Shown: piece after piece, positions 52,945 through 62,990 of the stretch
Layout of the letters: each line of letters begins with the position of its first letter
Position numbering within the stretch: the stretch's first letter is position 1
NCBI GenBank assembly: GCA_026182355.1
Contig: JAPFBL010000084.1
Location: 13,045,001-13,109,000 of the forward strand
Reading direction: 5' to 3'
Source of the DNA: Hermatobates lingyangjiaoensis
Taxonomy: Eukaryota; Arthropoda; Insecta; Hemiptera; Hermatobatidae
DNA length: 64,000 bases
The notes under the pieces: generated by a model
Told to the model about the DNA's origin: nothing
Seen by the model: the letters and a program-made list of their open reading frames with translations, nothing else
Database searches by the model: none
Made by a program: the position numbers and the translations under genes

Positions 52945-55900
52945 AATTTAAAACAAAGGAAATACACAGAAAAACACAGATATAACTCACATCGATATTT
53001 CGACCATCGTCGTCATCAGGAGATGTGAAGAGCGAAGAGTCCCGCAGGAAGGCAGGGCGGTGACTGAACTCGGTGACCGCAGCCAGTACCCCACCACTTA
53101 CCACCAAGCGGGAAGGGAGGGAAGGAAATGAAGAGCCAAATTAAGACGTAAAAGGAACGAGTAAAAATCGTAATTATTCAAATAAAAATAAGTCTAATGA
53201 AAAATTATAAAAAAAAGTGAAAAGTATATAAATCAAATTAAAATTAATAAAGTAAAAAAAAATTTATCGGTTGAGGTTGAGTCCAGGGGAAGAGCGAGCA
53301 TCCTGTATGCTTCCTCTGAAGCTCTTAGGGTAACTTTATTGTTGGATTTGGGGATCTGTTTCAGGATCTGAACCCTGAAACAGTCATTGAAACTGAGACC
53401 ATACGAGTTCGCATGGATGGCTACAGGATAGTTACTGCGTTGACCGACGGATGCTTTAGGGTTTGTTTTTGTCAGGGTAGTGACCATCCCAAGGTGGTCA
53501 AAACGACTCCGTGATCGATGGGGCATCTAGGGGTCAATCAGTACATGGAAGTCGAAAGGTGAAAACTGTTTTTACTAATTTCCTATTTATTACGAGATAA
53601 CTCGTGACGCAATAGCAATACTGCTACTAAGTACCCCAAGCCCAGAGTAGCAACTAGTAACTTTTTTACTTGCATTCCTAACTGCATACATGACTGACGC
53701 TGGTTTTAGCCATGTGAACGGAATTTTGTCAAAGCAGAGAAATGGACTGTAAGAGTTCAGAAAATTGGTGACTTAGGACCCATGCTTATGAGCTTAACTT
53801 TATGCCTGATATCAATAATATTGTGGCTGCTCATCAAACACATCTGTCTCTTTAATTCAAAGTATACAAGTACATTCTTTTTTTTTAACTATTATCATAT
53901 GGAGGTATTTTGCGTATTTTCTCATGTCTTTATGGAACTGGGGTCATTTTTTAAGGTTAGGTAATTTTGAAGTTTCGTCCTGTTTTTTATGCAGTTGTCT
54001 TAATTGCTCATCATCGGAAATGTTATTTTTTTGTGAGCTTATGTCGGGGGTTGATGAAACAAAAAGTTTGGAGACCCCCTGGTATAAATTGTTTCTCTGA
54101 CTACATGATGTTCATTGTGCTGTGTTCTCTATGAATAACTCAAGGTCCCTCATAAAGTTTCTCTATTGCTAATTTCTCTATCACACCTAGAAAGGCTTAA
54201 GAATTATTATCTAAGTTCTTATGTCGAAATGTTGATTTGTTTGTCTTATACAAGTTTGGAGTAAGTTACAAAAAGTTCGGTTTTTCTTTAAGATCAAATA
54301 CAAAACTGGTAGATCTTCAGTTCTCTTTTCTATATACAGGTCAATAATCACTACTCCGGCAACCTTGGGACCAGGAGGGTACCGGATTATCCATTTTTTC
54401 CGGATTAGTGATTGATTAGCCTAGAATACAGAAAACCAAATAGCTAACCACTTCTTTTCAAATTTAAAATACCCTTATTTGAGTTCTTCGTTAAATTTCT
54501 TTGTTTGTTCCTTTAAAAGATTATCTGAGAGTTCAGCACCTTCACTTTCACGAAACTTAAACCACCTCACTTGATCTAGTTGTACACTATTTCATTGATT
54601 TCCTTATAAACATCTGTTTCTTAGATTCACTATTAGCAAAAAAAAAGGTGAGTAATTTTTCTTTCTGTTTCTTTACATCATATGCTGTTGATGACCCAGT
54701 ACCATAGAATTCTCACAGATACACTTTTATTAAGCTTTTTTTTTTTTCAAAAGTTTAACCTTTTCGGTTGTTGACAAAGGTTTATGTTTACGTTGGTCAC
54801 TTCCTTTATTCAAAGAGTAATGGGGATGGAATACTCTTTTTATAAAAATAAAGTAATTGTTAAGTAGAAAGTAATTTTAAAGTAGTTTTCAAGTAAGTTA
54901 CGTAAGTAATTATTACCTGCTGTGTGATGCTATGGTTTTGATTCTATTTGGTTATAAATACAGTGTGATGATTGTCTTCATGATAACAAGATTATTTAGG
55001 TGACTTTATGGAAGAATGAAGCTTGTCTTGTTAATTTGTTAGGAACACAATATGTAGATAGTACTTAGGATGGCTTTAAAGAAATACAGCAAGTAAAGTG
55101 TGATAAAAATAAACAATTCTGAAAAAATAGAAGAAGCTTCTGTTTTGTGAGGTAACAAAAAAAGACTGAACAGTACTAAGTTTTGAATTTCTTATGAAAT
55201 GGTAGATTTAGGGTTTAATACCTACCCTGGTCCTCGATTTATTCACGTGGGAGGTGAATAAATTTGAACACGTCGTCCCTCGGAGAGACGTTAAGCCGTC
55301 GGTCCCGAGCCGGTACGATATCAGGTACTCACTGAAGATCCCTAGTCGAAATACTCTGGAGATAGGCACAATTTAGGACTCTCAATATAGAATATTGATT
55401 TGTGGTATCACAAAGAGCCAATCTTTCGCCTATGTGTGTTCTCTTATGGACCACCACTGCAACCCAACCTAATCTAAGATGAAGCATATTTAAAGAACAT
55501 CATTCTTTCAGGAGAAGTAATTGGTTTGGAGATGTAAGACTTTTCACACTATTAACAAACATGACTCTCCTTGTTAGTTATTGAATATTTTTTTAGTGTA
55601 TGAAATGAGCATTTGTAAATTTTCTAAATACGACTATAAATTGTTTCAATTTCAGAGGAGGGTGTTTCAACATTGTTACAAAATTCATGCAATAAAGGAC
55701 TGAAATCAGAGAGTAGTGAGAACACAGATAGTAATTTTCGGAGTGGTGGTAGGTAATTCATGACTAGTCTTTTATTTTCGTACTTAAATCCTAAATAATG
55801 GTATGCATGATTGAATTTTAGAGTCATGTGAAAATGTTTTACCCATCAATTTACCATCTGATAACATTCATGAAGGAGTTCAACCTTTGCCCAGCAACGT

Positions 55901-58900
55901 TATAAATAAACAAGCCGTATCAATGGAGGCACAGTATATGCAACAACAGAGTCAGATATTCGTGTTTTCAACTTCATTAGCTAATAAAGCAGCAGAGGCT
56001 GTTTTGCAAGGGCTGTCTAGTTCTATTATTGCTTATCATTGCTCCCAACCGAGGACGAAAAAATATTTAGAAGTAAGTGATTTTCTTAAAATGTTTTTTT
56101 TTCATTACGATTAATTTATAAGGAAAAGGCAGAATATGAAAATTAGCAAGTCTACTGTTTAATTAAGAAATTGTTACTTCTTAAAAATTAGCAAGTCTGC
56201 TAACTGTTTAATTAAAAAATTGTTAATTGTTTGTTTTTATAAATTTTCTTGTGTCCACTATTATTCGTTAGACGGAAGTTAAAAAGACTGTCCTATCAGC
56301 TTCCTAATAAATGGCACATTCACTACTTTGTTAAAAACTCACTTCACTTTATTCCCTTTTTTGTTTTAAAAAAGTTTTTATGACTTTTAAAGTACTTTTA
56401 AATTCAGTATTTTTTATTTATTCAAAATTTTTTTATTGCTTATTGTTTTCTTAAAATTGTCAGTTAAGATTTTTTTTTTTTTTTAATTGTTAATAATTCA
56501 ATTCTAATTTTAGGGTAGTGGCCAACAAGTACCATCTGTTGCTCCTTCCTGTGGAAATAATATATCCCTTGACCAAACTCAAAATAAAGGACCAATTAAC
56601 AGCCATCAGAATGTAATGAGTGGTCATAGCAATTCCTTAATGAGAGAGAATATTATGACAAATCTGGGTGATTTCAATTCTGATATTGGAATGAGTAGTG
56701 GACATCAACCGTTAACTGGTAATTACAATTAATTAAACAAGGATTTAAGAGAATGATTTAAATTACTTAATAGTGGTTTTCGATACTGAATAAGTGGTTG
56801 AAAATTATTTTGCAACAAGGATAAATAAAATTTTGCGTGAAATGGGTAAAATATATTTCTGTTATTCTTCTGAGACGACTGCATGAAAAAGTTTCCGACT
56901 TTCGTTTAAACTTTGGTTTTATCTTACATGTTTATTGTACAATCCAGTTGCATGCGTAACACAAGCTACAATAGGCAACTAAAGGGGGATCAGTATTTGA
57001 AACTCTTAATGAGACCTGTACTGGTCGTAAGATCTTAGTCCCACTTTAGAATATCATTTTGTGGTTTAGGCTTTGAATTTTTCATTTCTTAATTTCACTG
57101 TGAAATTCTTTTAGTTTTATATATATTATATAGTGCGATGTACTCATTACATTAGTTTTGGTTCATTAGGTAGTCACCAATACAAATTGCAACGGTGTCT
57201 TGTATTCCTCTGAAGCATGGTTATTTAACCTTGATTAGTAGGACATAGGTGTAGTTATGAAAAGTGGATGAGTAGTAGGTACGTCCTTTTTTGAAGAACA
57301 AGAAATTTGACAAAGGTGTTTTATAAAATTTGTTGGTACATTTATATTCACGAGTGTTATAATTGTTTTATTTGTTTCGGGAAAGTTAACGTTTATATTA
57401 TTGCATTACATTTTGCAGGTGTTAAAATACCTGATGAAAATTTAACCCCTCAGCAGAGGCAACATCGGGAAGAACAGTTAGCAACACTTAGAAAAATGCA
57501 GCAGATTTTATTTCCTGAAGCGTTGGGTGGGGTTGATGAAGCTGCTGCTCAGAATAATCCTGCTTCCCAAAACCAACCTCACAATCTTGAAGATGTTATG
57601 TTACCTGAAAATGTCGATATAAACAAAACCCCTTCCTCACAACCTGAATGGCAGAAAATTCATATACAGTTTTATGAAGAGGGAAAACATAAAAAGAACA
57701 GAGCATCAGGGCCACCTCCTACTTATCAACAGGCCACTCGTTCAGCGAGTGTTCCTATTGCGATGGCAAGCCCGAATCCGAGTTCACCAAACAATAATAC
57801 ATCTAATCTATCCTTACCTTCACCACGTACTTGCTCAGGAATTAATTCACCGGCCGATAAAGTAACTCCAAGAATTCCTGGTCCTAGCCCAACAGTTGAT
57901 TCTCCTAATCCTGCTAGAAGTACAAGCTCGAATCCTCCTACTCCTGTATCAATTCATCTTTCACCCAAACATAAAGATAAGATATCTGCGTCGAATGACT
58001 TTTCTCCTTCAAGTTCAGTTTCGGCCCCAAATTCTCAACAGTCACCAGGTAATTTTCATTTCTATTAAAATAATATTTTCAAAGAATGTATACAGTACAT
58101 TTTTATTAATACATAAAGTTGTGCTGTGCTGTTAGTTATTATATATTATAGCTTTTACAGATGTTAGAAATTAAAGTAAAAATGGCTATATACAAATGGT
58201 TTTTAAAAAAATAATGCATTTAGAACACGCAATGGTCTTTTTTAGGTTACATCTAAAATACAAATAAATCATGAGCACTTAGAATAAAAATAAACAGAAG
58301 TGATATAGATTTCGAGTTTCATACCAGATGTGGTGAATTATAAATGAACACTAGAAAATATCTGATCTAGAAACTTCCCAATGAACAGATCTCTACGTCA
58401 AAATTCTGTTTTTAACTGAACGAACAAATGCTTAATTTTATCATTTAACAATAATAATGATTATTTTTTTGCTTGGGTGAACTTCTTTTTCAATAATTTA
58501 TTTGCATAAAAAAATATATTTGCCATAAGAATCAAGCATCCTTGCTTTTGATATTGTTTTTAATAAACTCTGATTTAATTAAAGGTAAGGTTTCATCTAC
58601 ACACAAATTTTTGAAAAGAATATTACAATATTATAATAAAGAAGAAAGGAACATTTATGATGGTTGTTGTATTTTAATGCCCCTTTGAGTGATTTACATC
58701 GATGGTAATAGAAAATCAGTATATTATAAGGAAATCTTTCTGTATATACTTTTGTGAGGACGACGAACTCAATAGTTGAATATTTTTTGCAGGAAATAAT
58801 TGTATATTGAATGTTCTGTATAAACTAAACTGGCATTATTTTATTATTAATTGGTATTATTTTCTTTTGTAGCTGATTCCTTATACTGCCGGTCAGTTTC

Positions 58901-59074
58901 TTCTGGAATTAATCAATCTAAGCAGGGTCCAAACGGATCGGGTAAGGAACCTAACTTAATGCCTGTACCTTCACCTCAACAAATTCAGTATTTAAATGCT
59001 TTTGAAGGCCAAGAATTGACAATCCAGAAACAACCAAATACAAGCCTCAAAGAGCCAGGTCGCAAAACCCCCAC
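51566..59074 (+). CDS. BCL9: BCL9/legless orthologue, Wnt/beta-catenin co-activator (5' part of gene)
   Basis: Six coding exons (51566-51800, 55656-55748, 55822-56072, 56514-56718, 57419-58048, 58873-59074) join without a frameshift into about 538 residues, and the gene continues. Family knowledge: BCL9/legless bridges the Pygopus PHD finger (HD1) to the Armadillo domain of beta-catenin (HD2) in the nucleus. Seen: HD1 IFVFSTSLANKAAEAVLQG then SSSIIAYH in exon 3; HD2 TPQQRQHREEQLATLRKMQQ then ILFPE in exon 5; the conserved QKIHIQFYEEGKHKK and GPPPTYQQATRSASVPIA stretches; and Ser/Pro/Asn-rich sequence typical of the family. Both key motifs are intact, so the gene looks functional. Insect genomes usually have one copy. 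The C-terminal transactivation part is not in view. Confidence 0.95.
52684..53110 (-). mobile_element. Penelope-type terminal complex with small palindrome and TA runs
   Basis: ctcctgaagacggcaagacg (52684) matches the arm of the palindromes at 17084 and 62334. (TA)n runs lie at 52770-52791 and 52914-52939. ttttggatcgtatttcc at 52885 matches the outer flank at 17060 in reverse. atttcgaccatcgtcgtcat, cagg, and gtcccgcaggaaggcaggg follow at 52996-53060. The coding relic at 53233-53526 lies on its 5' side on the minus strand. Confidence 0.65.
52787..52876. repeat. Hairpin with 34 bp arms
   Basis: atatagttcaatataaacaa, then agaaacaaagaga is mirrored by tctctcttgtttctttgttt, then atattgaactatat. 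The loop is about 20 bases (aatcagaagaacacacttac). Confidence 0.85.
53233..53526 (-). pseudogene. Probable Penelope-like C-terminal fragment
   Basis: A 97-codon minus-strand frame has MPHRSRSRFDHLGMVTTLTK, then NDCFRVQILKQIPKSNN and KVTLRASEEAYRMLALPLDS. The F.VQIL......LRASEEAYR...L.. ending resembles the last strand and helix of GIY-YIG-containing retroelement proteins. Its position just upstream of the terminal complex fits. No upstream RT is present. Confidence 0.5.
53640..54081 (+). mobile_element. hAT relic, 3' end with dimerisation domain
   Basis: Fragments read MTDAGFSHVNGILSKQRNGL, then VQKIGDLGPMLMSLTLCL and LWLLIKHI. They match the hAT pattern E.GFS.VN.ILSKKRNRL....RGDLRLMLT...P.I..L...HQ. 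The element ends aaaaagtttggagaccccct g at 54081, i.e. a terminal caggggggtctccaaac-type sequence on the reverse strand, typical of Charlie-like hATs. The left end is not found. Confidence 0.7.
54340..54800 (-). mobile_element. pogo/Tigger (Jerky-type) relic
   Basis: At 54385-54430, ggtaccggattatcc and ccggattagtg are typical of Tigger subterminal sequence. Minus-strand fragments from 54790 read STTEKVKLLKKIDSGVSVRI, NSIYDVKKQKEKLLTFFANS, ESKKQMFIRKSMK, then after a frameshift WFKFRESEGAELSDNLLKEQ. They match the N-terminal HTH of Jerky/Tigger transposases (K..ILK.I..G.S...I...Y.I..STVYDIKK.KDKLL.F). The DDE domain is missing. Confidence 0.72.
55231..55395 (+). mobile_element. tRNA-derived SINE, 5'-truncated copy
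   Basis: cctcgatttattcacgtggg, aggtgaataaatttgaacac, gtcgtccctcggagagacgt, taagccgtcggtcccgagcc and aatttaggactc align with 3475-3640 of the first SINE. The tRNA head is missing. Confidence 0.82.
55656..55748 (+). CDS. BCL9: BCL9 coding exon 2
   Basis: Acceptor tttcaatttcag, then (K)EGVSTLLQNSCNKGLKSE and SSENTDSNFRSGG, donor ggtg|gtaggt. The phases (2 in, 1 out) fit both neighbours. An alternative donor (ag|gtaatt) four bases downstream would shift the frame relative to exon 3, so it was not chosen. Confidence 0.75.
55822..56072 (+). CDS. BCL9: BCL9 coding exon 3 (HD1, Pygopus-binding)
   Basis: Acceptor gaattttag, then SCENVLPINLPSDNIHEGV, QPLPSNVINKQAVSMEAQ and QSQIFVFSTSLANKAAEAVL, QGLSSSIIAYHCSQPRTKK, donor gaa|gtaagt. 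HD1 is recognised from VFST..ANKAAEAVL.G...SI..(F/Y)H in BCL9, BCL9L and legless. Confidence 0.95.
56073..56513 (+). other. BCL9 intron 3
   Basis: AT-rich; a short direct repeat (aaaattagcaagtctrct ... gtttaattaa at 56138 and 56185) and a poly-T tract before the acceptor at 56513. Confidence 0.8.
56514..56718 (+). CDS. BCL9: BCL9 coding exon 4
   Basis: Acceptor attttag, then GSGQQVPSVAPSCGNNISLD, NSHQNVMSGHSNSLMREN and FNSDIGMSSGHQPLT, donor ctg|gtaatt with one base over. Gln/Asn/Ser-rich linker between HD1 and HD2, as in the family. Not matched to a specific motif. Confidence 0.82.
56719..57418 (+). other. BCL9 intron 4
   Basis: AT-rich; nothing recognised. The frame stays open just upstream of the acceptor but has no family similarity there. 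Confidence 0.8.
57419..58048 (+). CDS. BCL9: BCL9 coding exon 5 (HD2, beta-catenin-binding)
   Basis: Acceptor cattttgcag completes Gly, then VKIPDENLTPQQRQHREEQL, ATLRKMQQILFPE (HD2), EWQKIHIQFYEEGKHKKNR, SGPPPTYQQATRSASVPIAM, SPNPSSPNNNTSNLSLPSPR and a Ser/Pro/Asn-rich end. Donor is ccag|gtaatt. In the human protein the HD2 helix (LTP/SQEQLEHRERSLQTLRDIQR) contacts beta-catenin through its Leu/Ile face. The equivalent L, L, I and L positions are kept here. Confidence 0.96.
58049..58872 (+). other. BCL9 intron 5
   Basis: AT-rich intron with acceptor tcttttgtag. Nothing else is recognised. Confidence 0.8.
58873..59074 (+). CDS. BCL9: BCL9 coding exon 6
   Basis: It opens by completing an Ala codon, then DSLYCRSVSSGINQSKQGPN, GSGKEPNLMPVPSPQQIQYL, NAFEGQELTIQKQPNTSLKE and PGRKTP, donor ccac|gtatgt. 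The VPSPQQIQYLN.FEGQELTIQ.QPN stretch looks conserved and lies where the family has further short homology regions after HD2. The next exon is not visible. Confidence 0.85.
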
Positions 59075-60481
59075 GTATGTATTATTCATCATTATAAAAA
59101 GTTTATTTCATAATTACTTACGTTATTTATTTGCGAGAACACATGTTTAGTAAGAAAAGTTATTGAGAAAACGTTTTTTTGTAATTTGTAGTTATAGATA
59201 TGCTTAGCTATCTTTATTATGTACAAAATAAAAGAGGAAAATGTGTGGCGAACGAGAAAGTGTTAATTCAGTCAAAGCTTTTTAATGAGCATTAAACTTG
59301 AATTTTAAAATAATTTAAAAAAGGGAGGGAAAATTAAGAATATATTTAATTACGTCTCTAGTAATATATAGCTCAATTAACCATGTTTTGTTCTTTTAAT
59401 TGCTTTTCACATTTCATATCAAAATTTCTTTACCTATTTTTTTATAAAATAAAGAAACTTTTGAAGGATTTTAGTTTTTTTTTTAAATGGAACAACACCT
59501 ACTTCATTTTCTACATCTTATACTGTACATAATTAGAGCAAAAAAAATAACATATAGGGATATTTATTCTTTTCTTCTTGTACTCATTCAAACAAATATA
59601 AAACAGTTTTGTTTTATAAATGTCTACCATATTACTGTTTTTTTTATTCGTTAGTAGAGTAAAGGGAACTGGAAAACATTCTCGTCACAAATTTAGTATC
59701 CTTTAGTATTATGGAGTAGTTATTTTGAAAATAAGTAATTCTGCTATGTGATGTTCCTAGTTTACGAATTAGTTATATGGAACATAAATTTCAAATAAGA
59801 AGTGAAAAAATGTTACACGAGTGTTTGAAAATTGATTTATGATATATATTTGTTAATTTTTTTGTATAGTATTTCCTGTGTTGTATATATAGAGAGTCAA
59901 GAGGTATGTATAAGAGCTTTGTAGATGTTTTAATTGAGTATGCGCAGGACGGACCGAAAACAATTAAAAATACGTGTTCAGCACCATACATTCTTTTCAT
60001 CATGAACACCGATGCAAGTACAACACTTTTTCTTTTAACAACGAAAATCACGGTGTTATTGTACCTTGAACAACCCAATGAGTTGCCCTCATTAGCAAAT
60101 AGTTTTCTTTCGTTCCGTCTATGCCTTGTATCCTATGTTATTTTTTACTTGTGCTTTACACAGATCAAATCTTTTTACTTGTGCTATATTACTTTTCACG
60201 GATGTTTAACTTTTTCTTCCTTAAGTTATACTCTTTGAAACTTGGACTGGGATCGTTAAAAGTCTCAATTTGTCTTTAAATTTTTACAGGTAGTTCATAC
60301 GTTTATCGACTGATTTCATGTTCACAGAACAAATTACTCATCTTGAAAAATGCCTTGAGCATTGTTTTTATTTTTTCTTTGAAGATATCTTTTGTAAATA
60401 CCAAGTAATACCATTTTAGTAGCACATACGTTATTAATATTGTTATGGGGATTAATGAGTTTCTAAACTGGTCGAGTAGAG
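59075..60481 (+). other. Presumed BCL9 intron 6, first part
   Basis: AT-rich. The ORFs here on both strands (59791-60238) have no family I recognise and overlap each other, so I do not call them genes. Confidence 0.55.
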
Positions 60482-60577
60482 AAGGATATCCAGGAGGTAA
60501 GATAGTTCATGTTCCCCGAGACATTATATATACAATATCTTGGGGACTATGAACTATCTTACCTCGTGGATATCCTT
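60482..60577. repeat. 96-base hairpin, microRNA-precursor size
   Basis: Left arm aaggatatccaggaggtaag, then atagttcatgttccccgaga, catt and right arm aatatcttggggactatgaa, ctatcttacctcgtggatat, cctt pair at 39 of 44 positions around a loop of about 8 bases. It lies in the presumed last visible intron of BCL9. It could be a small foldback transposon or a hairpin RNA. Confidence 0.8.
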
Positions 60578-61927
60578 TTAGGTAGACTGATAAATCATAA
60601 AAAGTGCATGTTAAATTGTATAAATGTTAATTTAATCAACTGGTCAATCTTAAGCCATTTTTGGGCATATATAAATATTGGTAAATACAACAAAATTGGT
60701 TGTAAGCATAATTTGAAGATAAGTATTACTGTAAATGTTATATAAGTTAGTACCCTCTAGTAAAATACATACTTCGGACAGAAGTGTAGTGGCCCCTATA
60801 AATTAAAACATGTTTTTACAAAGGCAATAGCTCTCTATAATGATAGGTTTCTTTCCAACAAGCAAGTAATATTTATTCGTTCACCTACTGTCATCTAATC
60901 CTTACCGACTATATACGATACCCTTTTATCTTTTGAAAACCCTTTACTCCTAAACTCACACTTGTTACAGATGCTTAACTTTTTATTACTTTGTTCTGTT
61001 CAAAACTTTAGCGAATGCCTTTACCAGTCGAAATACCTTAACTTTTTTTGATCATTTCAAGCTGTGGTTTGTGTATTAATTTGTTTTATTATTTTTTCCT
61101 GAAATCCTTATATATTTATACAGAAGGGTTGCAATAACCTTTTTCCCGACAAAAAACACTTATGTTTCAATGAACTTATTCCTTATTGTTCAAAATTTCT
61201 AAAACAATTCCTTCTATTTTCAAGTTCTATTTCCTTCCTTTTTGTAATTTTTAATTGTTATTCCTGTAAATGAATTTGTCTGCTCATAAAGAAGACAAGG
61301 GCCTTTACTTTTTAACCTTACCGGTTTTTCCATAAGATTTTCCAGATGTTCCTCTTCTTGTTTCACTTCCCCCATGGATGGGGGTGGATTCAACATATGC
61401 TCTTCACTTCAGTTATCAACGAACTCTTCAAACCCCCAGCTGCTGTTATATGTTGTTTGTAAAACTCTCATTTCGTATAACTTCTGTACATTTGAAATTC
61501 CATTAACGAAAAGTGCTTTTGACTATTTGTATAGTTGATGTAAACGTGGTGAAGAACACTACGTATTTGTTTCATTTTTTTCAAACGCGTTGTTTCATAA
61601 AAAAACATTTATTTGTGGAGACATTGATTTATACCTTTCCTGAAATGAGTAAATATCACATAATAACTGATAGCACAAATTTTGAAAATTATGTTCAGTT
61701 GGTCACAATGCTAGATATTAATATTCTAATTTTACTGAAACTTTTCTTCTGCGCATACATTAGTAGGTTAATATCCTACAATTTAGGTAAGCAAAACATG
61801 GTTCTTATATGTCTGATGTTAACCCTTTGAACCAAAACATTAAATTGTATTAGAAATTTCATTTATATATTTAAATAATATAATAATATTCTATTCTATA
61901 TATATGTATATATATATAATATGTATA
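60578..61927. other. Presumed intron/intergenic
   Basis: At 61547-61630, gaagaacactacgtatttg and caaacgcgttgtttcat resemble the Penelope-type motif at 14856. An open frame (61513-61830) is AT-rich and has no recognised family. Confidence 0.4.
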
Positions 61928-62243
61928 GTTCAGATGGCGACCAATTGGAATTGAGCATTTTGTAGATCCAACTGTTCGTCTGTAAGAAGGTCCAGGAATT
62001 GAGTATTTTGTAGGTCCCAAATGTGTGGTGGCTGTTAGAAAAACCACCTGTTTTAGTTATCTACAAAATATTCGATTCCTGGATCTTGTAACAGCCACCA
62101 TACACTTGGACCTACAAAATACTCAATTCCTGGACCTTCTTACAGCCGCACACTTGGACATTCAAATTACTCAATTGCGGACCTTTTAACAGCCGCACCC
62201 TTGGTCCTACAAAATATTCAATTCCTTTGATCACCATCTGAAC
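61928..62243. mobile_element. 316 bp terminal-inverted-repeat element with internal repeats
   Basis: Ends gttcagatggcg and (c)accatctgaac are inverted and flanked by TA on both sides, suggesting a TA target site as in Tc1/mariner-like elements. Inside, a unit of about 55 bp (tcaattcctggaccttctta, cagccgcacacttgg, acctacaaaatac) occurs about four times on one strand and twice inverted. Confidence 0.72.
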
Positions 62244-62333
62244 TAATCATATATCTTTCCCCAGACAACTCATAATAACCAACATATATATATATAATTC
62301 ACTTAATATACGGAAAGACGATCCAAACTGGAT

Positions 62334-62826
62334 ACAATACGAGTTCATAATCGAAGAAGAGTAACACACAGAGTAAAGAAACACAGTTACAAACTTAAAT
62401 TTTCGGGCAATCCGTCTTCAGGAGAAAAGAGAAAGGGAGACCAAGCACGTAGTAGACTCAACGGCAAGTAACCGACAGTGTGTCCCTTGCACCCGGTCTT
62501 GAAGTAATAGAATTAAGAGAAAATATAAACAGAAATTCAGATAATACAAGTTGGGTAAATTATAAAGGAATCAAAAAGAACTTGTTTGAATTTACCCAAT
62601 TTAATTTGTATTGATTATCTGAATTTCTGTTTATATCTTCCCTTAATTCTATTACTTCAAGACTGGGTGCAATGGGCACGCTGTCGGTTACTTGCCGTTG
62701 CGTCTACAACGTGCTTGGTCCCTTTCTCTTTTCTACTGAAGACGGATTGCCCGAAAATTTGAGTTTGTAAGTGTGTTTCTTTACTCTGTGTGTTCCTCTT
62801 CTTCGATTTTGAACTCTTGTATGTAT
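62334..62826. repeat. 490 bp palindrome related to that at 17084-17350
   Basis: The left arm acaatacgagttcataatcg, aagaagagtaacacacag ... attttcgggcaatccgtctt, caggagaaaagagaaaggga, gaccaagcacg is mirrored to 62826. The inner 100 bases on each side (gtaatagaattaagag; ttcagataatac) add a second palindromic part absent from the smaller copy. Centre near 62575. Confidence 0.85.
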
Positions 62827-62836
62827 ATGATTCTAT

Positions 62837-62990
62837 GATCAATGATCAAACCACAATATGAAACTGGAAAAAAAAAAGTCTAAGATCTTTCAGAGTTGGG
62901 CTTTTGACTCTGACGATGATAGCTCGTTGTGGTTGAAAGATCGTAGTCTTTTTTTTTTTTCATTTCATATTGTGATTTGATCATTGATTT
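62837..62990. repeat. Inverted repeat of about 154 bp
   Basis: gatcaatgatcaaaccacaa, tatgaaa, then a poly-A run and gtctaagatctttcag is mirrored by ttgaaagatcgtagtctttt, a poly-T run, and tttcatattgtgatttgatc, attgat. It lies 10 bases after the larger palindrome. The loop has gactctgacgatgatagctc, a Penelope-tail-like motif. Confidence 0.82.

Larger units (their letters stand above)
51801..55655 (+). other. BCL9 intron 1, transposon cluster
   Basis: A 3.9 kb intron holding a Penelope-type terminal complex (52684-53526), a hAT relic, a Tigger relic and a truncated SINE. 51801-52680 and 54810-55225 are AT-rich without recognised features. Confidence 0.8.

Noticed and set aside
52741..53107. 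ORFs rich in Ile/Tyr
   Set aside because: They translate the (TA)n runs and the Penelope-type terminal sequence.
57674..58135. Overlapping ORFs at 57674-57865 and 57896-58135
   Set aside because: They are other-frame shadows of BCL9 exon 5.
59791..60238. Overlapping ORFs on both strands, about 100 codons each
   Set aside because: No family similarity, biased AT-rich composition, mutually overlapping, and in the presumed BCL9 intron.
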